Assembly: GCA_016490735.1 (NCBI GenBank)
Contig: JAEMWC010000377.1
Span: forward strand, 368,501 to 432,500
Direction: 5' to 3'
Source of the DNA: Pachyseris speciosa
Taxonomy: Eukaryota; Cnidaria; Anthozoa; Scleractinia; Pachyseridae
Length of the DNA stretch: 64,000 nucleotides
Numbering within the stretch: position 1 is the stretch's first letter; every line of letters begins with the position of its first letter. Position numbers and translations under genes: made by a program. Shown here one piece after another: positions 52,201-61,051 of the stretch. The notes beneath the pieces are model-generated. The model worked only from the letters and a program-made list of their open reading frames with translations, was not told the origin of the DNA and made no database searches.

Positions 52201-55200
52201 GCAATTTGTTGCCTGAAGCAAATGCATATATTTCCTCCTTTCTGATTAATATTTTTGACATATATGGTCTTACTCAGTTAATTAGGGAACCAACACGTGT
52301 CACTTCAGTTTCTAATACTCTGATTGATTTATGCATAACAAACTCCCCAGAAAAGGTTTCAAAATCGGGTGTCATACACCTTGGTATAAGTGATCATTCT
52401 CTTGTTTTCTTGACACGTAAGGCCCACTATGACCGTAATGGTCCTCGTACGATCAAGACAAGGCAATTTAAGCACTTTGACAGTAATGAGTTCTTAAGTG
52501 ATCTCAATCAAATGCCATGGGGCAATGTCGATTTGTATTCTGATCCAAATGACATGTGGCGTGAATGGAAAAAAATGTTTCTCACCTGTGTTGACAAACA
52601 CGCACCACTGAAATTGAAAAGAGTCCTTAAAAAGCGATTTCCATGGATTACTGGTGATGTCCTGAGCAAAACCAGAAGAAGAGATTTCCTTAAAAAGAAG
52701 GCAATCTCTTCCAATGATTCAGCCTCATGGAATCAATACAGGCATGCTAGAAACCGGGCAAATAACGCAATTAAGCTCGCAAAGAAACTCTATGTTGCTG
52801 ACAACCTGGAAGCTAATAAAGGAAATTTGCGAAAAACATGGAACATAATTAACGAGATAAGCTCCCGTAACAGTGGTAAGATGTCCAATATCTTGGAAAT
52901 CAAAGCTGATAATACAGTAGTTAGTAATCCGGAAGACATTGCCGAAACTATTAATGAACACTTTACTAATATTGCGCAAGTAGTAGCAGAAGATATTCCT
53001 CCCGTAGAAGTAAATCCTGAATTCTATCTGGAAACTACTGATAAATCGTTTTCTTTGCAAACTCCTAGTATTGATATTGTATTAAGTCTTTTAAAGAAAA
53101 TTGATGACAAAAAAGCCACTGGTCTTGACAAGATTCCGAGCAAGCTGTTGAAGATGGCTGCTGGTATTATCGCACCTTCGCTTACCGCTATCTTTTCTAA
53201 TTCTATTCTCACTGGGATATATCCAAACGAATGGAAATCGGCCAAAGTAACTCCAATTTTTAAAAAGGGTGTTAAATCGGATCCTAATAATTATAGGCCG
53301 ATTTCTGTTATTCCGATGGTTTCTAAAGTTTTTGAACAAATTGTTTACAACCAACTCTACCATTATTTAAATGATAACAAATTACTATCAAGTTGCCAAT
53401 CAGGGTTCCGCTCCTTACATAATACTCTTACGGCTTTGCTTGAGGCGACAAATGATTGGTCAGTTGACATCGACAATGGGCTACTAAATGGCGCCGTTTT
53501 CATCGACCTTACTAAGGCATTCGACACCATTGATCACGAGATTATCTTGCGTAAAATGTCATACATGGGTGTTGACCAGGCAGCTATCAGGTGGTTCTTG
53601 TCGTATCTAAGTGGCCGAACCCAAAGATGTAATGTCAACGGCAAACTATCAACAGCTGGCGATCTCAAGTGCGGCGTTCCACAGGGCAGTATATTGGGTC
53701 CTTTGCTTTTCCTAATTTATATTAATGATCTCCCCAACTGCCTAACGGCCGCTGCGCCAAGGATGTTTGTTGACGACACAAACATTACACTATCGGCTAA
53801 AACGTTAACGGATCTCAAACAAGCCTTAACCCCTGAACTAAGTAACCTAAGCTGCTGGCTTAAAGCCAACAAGCTTAGTTTAAACGTTGCCAATACAGAG
53901 TTAATGATAATTGGGTCAAGGCAGAGATTAGCTGTCCAAAATGAAGACGTCGAAATAAGCATTGACGGTCAAATCATCAAGAGGGTTGAACATACCAAAT
54001 CCCTGGGTGTTACTATCGATGCTCACCTTACTTGGCGCACACACGTTGAAGAAATAAGCAAGAAAGTGTCCTCAGCTATAGGTGCCCTCAAACGGGTGCG
54101 CCCTTTATTCCGAAGGAAACTGCCATTCAAATTTATAACGCGCTAATTTTGCCAAACTTTGATTACTGCAGCCCGGTTTGGGACTGTCTCAGTGGCTACT
54201 TGAGTGATAAGCTCCAAAAATTGCAGAATCGTGCAGCTAGAATAATTACAAAATTGCCCTTTGATACGAACTCAGACCACCTCCTATCCACCCTTAACTG
54301 GGAGAGGCTATCAATAAGACGAAAGAAACTGAAAGCCTTAATGATGTGTAAAACAATGAATGGTCTTACCCCGGAATATCTCCAACGCCTTTTCGCTCAG
54401 AGCTACTCTAATTACAACCTGAGAAACTCTGAGGGAAAACTGGCATTGCCGAAACAAGAACCAATTATTTAAAACGTAGCTTCTCCTATAGCGGGGCCAA
54501 GTTATGGAATAACTTGCCCGATAGCTTAAAAAAATGTCGGATCTGTTGATCAATTTTCTGAAGAAGATATCCAACATATCGGATTCCCAAACGGCAATCA
54601 TGTAAAGCTGTTAGTTGTAAATAGTCTTAGTTTTTAACTTGTAATACTCAACTGATGATTTTCCGTGTTTAAATAAAGTCTTACATCTACATCTACATCT
54701 ACATCTACATCTACATCTACATCTACATCTACATAATCGCAAGCTATTTGCCGATCTCGGTCACAACCAATCTCGTATCCAGAGTCCTCAGGCTCTTTGG
54801 CCAGCAGTTAGTCGCCAGGAGAGACTCTGGGATAATGGGAAAAAAATCATTTTTTTTTTTGATTGGCTGGTACGTAACGACTTCCACTGTTTTACCCCAG
54901 ATTTTCTGGGAAAATGGCAGTCCATTATCCCAGAGTCTCTCCGGGCGTTCACCCGCTGACCAAACAGCCTGAGGACTCTGGGTACGAGATTGGGTCACAA
55001 CTCAACTTTAAAGCGCGCCCTTTCTGTGGTTAATAGTCTTAACAATTCTACAGTTAACGATCTTCGAACTGGCGATTTTTGATCGCACCTGACAGCTCAA
55101 CACAGTAAATAATCGCTAGCTAGTTGCCGATCTCGGTCACAACAAAATGATGAAAACAAATTGGATTTGACCGAGATATATTTAGCTATATTTCAGAGGA

Positions 55201-57411
55201 AAGAACTGCTCTCCACGGGGCTTGCTTTGATATAAATATTTTACAAATGAACTCTTTAAGTGATTAAATTTATCTTGAGTTGGCTTTTATAGGATTAGTC
55301 AGTTCACGAATTATATTATCCTCGTTCTTCGCTCTTCGACGAGGCGACACCGCAAGGCAGCACTGAGTTAAACAGGGAATTAATATCTTAAAGTAAAACT
55401 TTTGCAGTAAAAAGTCCAGTAATAACAATAAAGCAGAGCGACCGATGTGAAACTCTTCAGTATAAAACTCTGAAAACAATAATAGCTGTACGAGCCTCCG
55501 TTCCTAAATCTCCTACAATCAACCCTCGGAAAAAATATAATTATATTTAACCCATTTCAAAAATTCTGTAGTTTGACCACCACCGTGCAATTTACAAGAT
55601 GGCAAAGTCGATTGCCTCGCAACCGAACAGTTCTTTCGCCAATATCATTCGCGAACTGGTTAATAATCCTATTAATCATAAAAACAATTGACCATGACCA
55701 TGACCATGGTCAATTACAATTGACCATGTCCTAAACGAGTAAGGGCCTGGTAACGAATCCAAATATTTCATTGAAAATCAATGAAATCGAACTAAATCGA
55801 CTCTCACATGAAAGGGTATCTCAAAATAAGCAGTTTCAGCAAGTTTGAGTACGTTTGGTTGAAAAGCCGCCAGATAACATGCATTTAAAACTTAAAAAAA
55901 TCCCATACAAATGTCTCTATTTCGGAAAGTGTCCCTCCAAACCATACAAAGTCTCTAATTTTCACAATTTTCAAAAGCATTTTTGTCAGCTCCAATTCAA
56001 CTGAACAGCGTCAAAGGTCATAAGGTGACCATTTTTGAGATGCTCTTTCATGCAGTGGAAAACGTTTTTTCCAATCGATAAATTTAAAAACTCGTTCCCA
56101 GGCCCTTACTCGTTTAGAACATGGCCAATTTCCTCGATTGTGATTGGTTTAAAACACTCCTATTTTCCACTAATTCACGTGCCAAGCTGTTATCAAACAG
56201 TTTGTTATTGGACAGTTTGTTATCGGACAGTTCAATAAGCCAATCACATTCAAAGTAGTATTTTAAATCGACCAATTACATTCAAAGTCGTAGTCTAAAT
56301 CAACCAATCACAACCTTGGTTTCAATCACCATTCATTTTGATTGTAGTCAATTTCGGAGCGACATTGAACAATTTACGCTTCCTTTGTCAGTCTTTTAAT
56401 GCGAAATTTACCTCCCTTTTATAACTTGGCTCTTCTTCTTTTCTCGGAAATTGTAATTTTTATGATTAATTGGTAATAAGACTTCGTGTCGTCCAGTTCG
56501 GTCTGTAATCATACTCGTGATAAACAAATCGAACTCCCGCTGCGTGGTCGTAGGATTTTGTTATCACTCGTATGATTAAAGACCGAATTGGACTCCGCTC
56601 AGTCCTATTACCATTACAAAATACTGTATAACACAAAGCTCAAGGGTAATGTTTATACCAAAGGAAGCCCGGTGAAGAGTAATGCTTAGTTCTGAAATGT
56701 TTTTCCTCATGGCGGCCGGTCAAATCAAATTTGCTTTCAACATTTTGTGACCGAGATCGACAACTAACTTGCGATTATTTATTCTGTTAGGCTGTCAGAC
56801 GCAAGAAAATTATTAACTGTAGATGTAGAATTGTTAAGACTATTAAACTACAGAAAGGGCGAATTGAATTGTGACTGAGATTGGTAAGTGGCCTTTACTG
56901 TGTTAGGTTCTAGAATAATTAACTGATTTTTTTGTTGAATAAATTTCTTCGGGTCATTCTGCTTTAATTACATTCCGCATAATTATTCCAAATTATTCCG
57001 CAAGTCATGCCACATGCCATTCCACAAACTCATTCCACCATTTACCCTCCCCTCCCCTCGAGGAGGATATCGGCGGAAATCGAGCCTAAACGTCGAGCGC
57101 AATGAATAAAAACTCATTAGAGGCGTGTTGGTGTAGTTAGCATGCAAACAAACTGCTTTTTAGGGTGTTGAACAATGGAAGCGAGTGACAAGACAAAAAC
57201 CACCGGTGAGCCGAGTGAGGCCTGGAGAAGGGGGCACCACGGTCATTAAGAAACCTTGCAATTTTTATCTCTACAGGCAATGCAGCATGCGCTGATGTCT
57301 ACTCTAAAAGACCTTCTAAATCACCAATGGACACATGAAACAGAAGAAGCTTGGAATAAACTATTCCGTTTCATTTCAACTACAATGATAAAGGGACTGC
57401 AGTCACCCTAA
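46129..57411 (+). CDS. Globin gene B (globin X-like, N-terminally acylated), three exons
   Basis: Exons at 46129-46268, 48945-49170 and 57277-57411 (166 codons plus stop), all gt-ag, with introns in phases 2 and 0 as in globin A. The protein begins MGCSSSVS (myristoylation and palmitoylation pattern). It keeps RETWETVE, LFPEFKD (CD1 Phe), YGHAKRVM (distal His) and LGRRHKSRALKP (proximal His), ending GLQSP. Intron 2 is 8.1 kb because of a LINE and several MITEs. It is probably a membrane-attached heme globin and a tandem paralogue of A, with which it is head to head. Confidence 0.92.
47857..47938. mobile_element. 58-bp micro-insertion of the hammerhead retroelement tail with 12-bp target duplication
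   Basis: Direct repeats taggaatgggct at 47857-47868 and 47927-47938 flank 58 bases (47869-47926). These match the 3' end of the element at 5092-5551 (gtatccttgtcactccagcc and ccacaagcttta shared). A severely 5'-truncated retroposition event in globin B intron 1. Confidence 0.85.
48945..49170 (+). other. Globin B exon 2
   Basis: 226 nt after an attttttag acceptor, ending at cttgat/gtaaga. Carries the distal and proximal histidines. Confidence 0.93.
49445..49634. mobile_element. MITE with caggcgcggatc ends
   Basis: caggcgcggatccagg at the left pairs with ctcgatccgcgcctg at the right, and the gaaatggg/ccatttc inner parts also pair. The pyrimidine-rich centre is cccccc-rich. The CAGG...CCTG termini resemble hAT elements. 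The five flanking bases cgctc occur on both sides. Confidence 0.75.
49868..50010 (+). repeat. gtgagggtaaaaga...gcggaatggcat repeat, copy 1
   Basis: One of three copies. The others are at 56905-57056 (inverted) and 59203-59342. They share tgcggaatggcatgtgg, attatgcggaatgtaat and aagaaattaattcaac. Class unknown. Confidence 0.75.
50060..51677 (+). pseudogene. LINE copy 3 ORF1 with SGNH/GDSL esterase domain
   Basis: An ATG near 50060 opens the frame, interrupted by a TAG near 50208, and the coding frame continues. A frame break near 50835 follows the coiled-coil part (LEQENDSF). The esterase domain follows: KKVIIAGDYTLKYL, IIIHIGTNNLRS and DHLNRSGLHLNKGG. The usual block I is GDS, and the nucleophile Ser is Tyr here. 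The block III Asn and the Asp-His pair are kept. Esterase ORF1s are typical of CR1-like elements. Confidence 0.8.
51678..54472 (+). pseudogene. LINE copy 3 ORF2: APE endonuclease and reverse transcriptase
   Basis: The frame is open from 51678, directly after the ORF1 TAG and in the same frame. Endonuclease: LNINSLLSHIDD, INESKLD, GGGVCIYL, WYRPPSS, the GDVNCN-like RDVNCNL, and GISDHSL. RT: NNYRPISVIPMVSK, FIDLTKAFDTIDHE, GVPQGSILGPLLFLIYINDL, and FVDDTN in place of FADDT. A stop or frame break near 54146 separates the last part (54149-54472). The first in-frame ATG (51831) lies inside the endonuclease domain. Confidence 0.85.
54768..54993. mobile_element. MITE, caatctcgta family, copy 2, with 8-bp duplication
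   Basis: Inverted ends as at 32787-32939. The direct repeat gtcacaac at 54760-54767 and 54994-55001 suggests an 8-bp target duplication, as in hAT elements. The middle has a 12-base T run and a second pair of inner inverted words (gagagactctgggataatgg). Confidence 0.85.
55020..55390. repeat. Interspersed repeat family gatctcggtcacaac, copy
   Basis: Contains gttgccgatctcggtcacaac, attggatttgaccgaga, gctttgatataaa and gcttttataggattagtcagtt. Related blocks occur at 56700-56890 (inverted), 59370-59850 and 60100-60520. The short ORFs within these blocks are not supported as genes. Confidence 0.65.
55718..56130. mobile_element. MITE with about 110-bp imperfect inverted arms
   Basis: The left arm aattgaccatgtcctaaacg...agtaagggcctgg pairs with the right arm ccaggcccttactcgtttag...catggccaatt. 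The pairing continues inwards around catgaaagggtatctcaaaa against ttttgagatgctctttcatg. Confidence 0.8.
56905..57056 (-). repeat. gtgagggtaaa...gcggaatggcat repeat, copy 2
   Basis: Inverted copy containing attccgcaagtcatgcc and acatgccattccaca. Confidence 0.75.
57277..57411 (+). other. Globin B exon 3
   Basis: 135 nt after a tctctacag acceptor, from AMQHALMSTL to the TAA at 57409-57411. Confidence 0.92.
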
Positions 57412-57564
57412 ATCGCTTCTACTTCCAGGGTATAAATAATATACATATTGAATATATCGATCAACCTAATATAGTTATCAGGAGGCTGGTCAATGTATGG
57501 GACCGAGAAACGTTTAATGGAAATATTCATGATGACTTGCTATGTTTCAGCCCGTCGCGAAGCC

Positions 57565-57570
57565 AATAAA
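57565..57570 (+). promoter_or_regulatory. Possible polyadenylation signal of globin B
   Basis: AATAAA 154 bases after the stop codon. Confidence 0.5.
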
Positions 57571-57850
57571 TATTTCTCGCCGGAAACAAAGAACTAAAAG
57601 CATGGTATCAATGATCCCTTGTTGAGCAACACCAATAAGAAACGATTAAAAGTCTAATTCGAGTCGATTCAAAATTCGAGACATCGATTCAACAACAGTA
57701 CAAAGTAAAACGGGGAGGCGAGTAGAGCCGCTCAATGCAACGAACAATGTAAACTGCGCTTTAAACAGGAATTTAACATGACGTTAAGAGAAGTTGCATC
57801 ATTGAGAAAGACTAACCTGAGAGCAATGGAAGAGCAATGGAAGTTAAAGT

Positions 57851-58515
57851 AAGGTGGCTCACACCTGTTTCCAGCACTCTCACTTCGATGGATCATTATT
57901 ACGAATCTTTATAAATTGTTACCTTCATAGTGATATTGAACAAATGCCCAGTCATTGGTCAACACGTTATGAAATTTTTTTTGACGTAATAAGTTACCAT
58001 AGCAACACAATAACCTGTCAGAAACACCCCTCATACACCATTTTGCTAATGATCAGTTCCTGGTGAATTGTGGGTAGATCCATTCTTTTGTTGGGGCAAA
58101 CGGCCATTTTAGGACGTAATTTGAAAATGTAATTTTGACCGTTTGCCCCCACAAAGGACTGGATCTACCCACAATTCACCAGGAACTGATCATTAGCAAA
58201 ATTTGTTATTTCAATTTTAGCTCAAAAACTCAAAAACGAGACCATCATTTTTATTGTTGAAAAGTCATAAACGTCAGTGTCGAGATCAAAGGTTTTGCAC
58301 TTGAAGCTAAAATTAGGGGTGTTTCTAACAGCGTATGGTGGTATGGTAACGCGTTGCGGTAACTAAGTGGAAAACTTTAATGACTTGTTCACCAATGACT
58401 GGGCATTTGTTTGATACCACTATCAAGGTAACAAGTTTAAAAGATTGCTAATAATTATCCATCAAAGTGCAAGAGTTGAAAAGTTCTGAAAAAGAAAACC
58501 AGTGTTAGCCACCTT
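57851..58515. mobile_element. Long-arm MITE (aaggtggct ends) carrying a nested MITE
   Basis: The left arm aaggtggctcacacctgtttcc and the right arm (complement aaggtggctaacactggttttc) pair imperfectly over about 180 bases. Inner words such as caaatgcccagtcattggt occur on both strands. The nested element at 58040-58202 lies in the left half. Confidence 0.8.
58040..58202. mobile_element. Nearly perfect palindromic MITE nested in the previous one
   Basis: attttgctaatgatcagttc at the left is complementary to gaactgatcattagcaaaat at the right. Pairing continues through ctggtgaattgtgggtagatcca to the gggcaaacgg/ccgtttgccc centre, with very few mismatches. Confidence 0.9.
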
Positions 58516-59202
58516 AACAGCAGACCCGCGCAGCAAGTTTGTAATTGGGGGAGGGGTGGGGGGGGGGGGTCACTTCTATCGTGTTGGCGTGAGTCAACTA
58601 GGGGGGTCTTCCGAAAAATGTTTAAATTAAAGTCCTTTGAAATTACTGGAAATTCATTTAAAACTAACATTACCTTTTCGCTTAACTAATCATAACTAAT
58701 CAACCAACCCCCCAGCCCCTCCTCCTGCGCGGTCCCAGTAACAAGAACTGGCAAACTGTATCTATTGCTGTAAATAAAGTAATTCGCTTGTTAATAATTT
58801 CATCGGCTCTGTTTGATATTAAAAAATTAATCACTTTACCTTCAAAGTATGGATATTTAAATTAATTTGGTCTTATTCCACCATAAGAAGCTGCTTAAGA
58901 AGTCATGAAAAGTGGTAATAATTGAGACAGAACAAAACTGACTGCTCCAAGGGTTGTGAGAAGCAGATAGCTTAACATAAAATTTCTGTCGTTAGTATGA
59001 TCTTAAAAAACGGCATAATAAAAAAAATGACCGTCATTTACCCTCGGCAGTATTTATAGCACACAAAGGCTGATGGGGCCGAGCAAACACATCAAACAAA
59101 TATTTCAAACAGAACGTAACAGGTTAAGGAGCAGGAGGCAGACCAGTTGGCTATTTACAAGCGTGGCCAAGCTAGAGCGGGACTTGAACCCGACCACAGC
59201 CG
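58516..59202. other. Spacer, no gene seen
   Basis: Contains a G-rich run at 58548-58570 (gggggaggggtgggggg...). No supported ORF. Confidence 0.4.
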
Positions 59203-59342
59203 GTGAGGGTAAAAGATGGAATACGTTTGCAGAATGGCATGTGGCATGGCTTACGGAATCGCATAATTATGCGGAATGTAATCTATGCAGAATGGCTCGA
59301 AGAAATTAATTCAACTGAAAGAGTTAATTATTCTACAGCCTG
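59203..59342 (+). repeat. gtgagggtaaa...gcagaatggcat repeat, copy 3
   Basis: Same family as at 49868 and 56905. Confidence 0.75.
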
Positions 59343-59369
59343 GAGAATAATCCGTAAACTACTGTAGCT

Positions 59370-60600
59370 GCCGATCTCAGCTCGGTCACAACTACTCTCC
59401 ACCGGGCTTGCTTTCGTACTGATAAACGTTGCACTTATGAACTCTGGAGGTGATTAAATTTACCTTGAGTTTTGCTTTCAGAGGCTTGGTCTGTTCGGGA
59501 ATAATTTGTGCGAATCGTTCGTGGCTGCGAGACATGCGAACTTTTGCCATCTTGTCAATTTCACAGTGTAGGTCAAACTCTTTTGACAGTTTTGAAATGG
59601 ATGAAATAAAATTTTATTTTTCCGGGATCGATTGTAAGAGATTTTTAGGAACGGAGCCTTGTATAGGCTCATTGTGGTTTTCAGAGTTTTACAAAAGTCT
59701 CACATCGGTCGCGCTGCTAATTTGTTATTATGATATGAACTCAGTGCTCGCGCTGATGAGTCGCCTCGTCGAAGATCGAGCGAAAAACGAGGAAAATATA
59801 ATCGGCTGCGAACTGAATAACCCTATAAAAGCAAACTGATAATAAATCTCTTCAAGGGTTTATTTGCCATTTTCACAATATTTACTTTTAATACACCTAA
59901 GTTAGTGGCGAGGAGACCTCAGGAAACCACAAGGCTTATAGGAGAGGCCACCTCGAAGGATAATATATAAGTATAATTTGGTGCTGTGTGAGTGCGGCAT
60001 GACAGATTCAGGATTGTTTAAATAAAAATTCTAACATTTTTTTCTTGAAGGTAAGAAAACTTGCTGAACAGGTAATTGAAGTAGTCTATCAAAGCAAGCC
60101 CCGTGTAGAGCAGTGCTCTACACCAGTGAAAAATTTCTCGGTCAAATTCAATTTGTTTTCAACATTTTGTTGTCACCGAGATCAACGAAGTCTAGCCCCT
60201 TCTCTAGATAATAATTTCACGGTTAATAATCTTGATCTTTCGTATTGGAACTCGCGATTATTAATCGCGTCTGACAGCCTAATACAGTGAATAATCGTAA
60301 GCTAGTTGCTGATCTCGATGTTCATGTAAACAATTGGATTTGACCGAGAAATTTTCAGTAGAGGGCTTGTGCTTTGATAGAAGCCGCTTAAAGTGATTTG
60401 TCTTGAGTTTGCTTTTATAGGATTATTCAGTTCGCAACTAGTACTGATTATGTTTTCCTCGTTTGTCGCTCTATGTTCGAGTCAGAGTTCAGTTATTCAT
60501 ATAAGAAATATAACAACAAAAGCTGCGCGACCGATGTGAGACTCTTGTAAAACTCTCAAAACCGTAATAAGCCTCTGGGAGACTCCGTTCCTAAAACGCT
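59370..60600. repeat. Two further copies of the gatctcggtcacaac repeat family and a LINE 3'-UTR-like block
   Basis: 59370-59850 and 60100-60520 repeat the family seen at 55020 (gaccgagaaattttcag, gctttgatagaag, cttttataggattattcagtt). Between them, 59880-60035 contains gtggcgaggagacctcagg...ggccacctcgaagga, which matches the 3' UTR of LINE copy 1 (360-415). No genes. Confidence 0.6.
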
Positions 60601-61051
60601 TACAATCGACCCCGGAAAAATAAAAATTTATTTAATTCAAAACTGCCAAAAGAGTTTCACCTACACTATGAAATTGACAAGATAGCAAAAGCTCGCTTGT
60701 CTCGCAGCCGAACAGTAGCACCACCTCCGCCACCACACCCTCGTCGCTTCGCTCCTCGGGATATGGTGGCTCCGGTTGTATTTGCGGAGCCCACCCGAAG
60801 CGACGAGGGTTGTTGGGAATAAGTGGGTAAAACCAAGAAAGCATGAGCTAATAAGCCGGTCGAAGGTGCCGGGTCACCCTATTAGAGAGAGGGGGGTATG
60901 GGGTAGGATTGATGGAAGGCAAGTGCGGCCTATTAGAGAGGGGGGCTATGGGGCAGGATTGATGGAAGACAAACCAGTGCCACCCCCGCGCAGAAAGCTG
61001 CCACCAGTGGCTGCGCCTCGAAAAAATTTTCCCCATAAATATACCCCCACC
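60601..61051. other. GC-rich left flank of a second polB element
   Basis: Contains a short tandem duplication (cctattagagagaggggggtatggggtaggattgatgga, then a near copy 58 bases later at 60921) and an inverted word aagcgacgagggtg/ccctcgtcgcttcg at 60738-60809. Base composition changes here from A/T-rich host spacer to GC-rich. Confidence 0.5.

Larger units (their letters stand above)
50050..54735 (+). mobile_element. CR1/L2-like LINE (copy 3) in globin B intron 2
   Basis: A near full-length non-LTR element. ORF1 has an SGNH-esterase domain, ORF2 has an APE endonuclease and RT, and the 3' tail is about eight (acatct) units at 54683-54735. It inserted in the sense orientation of the globin gene. 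It differs from LINE copies 1 and 2 in its ORF1 type. The 5' end near 50050 is estimated. Confidence 0.88.

Noticed and set aside
60776..61050. N-terminal extension of the right-hand polymerase ORF upstream of 61052
   Set aside because: It covers a low-complexity tandem duplication. The conserved part begins near the ATG at 61052.
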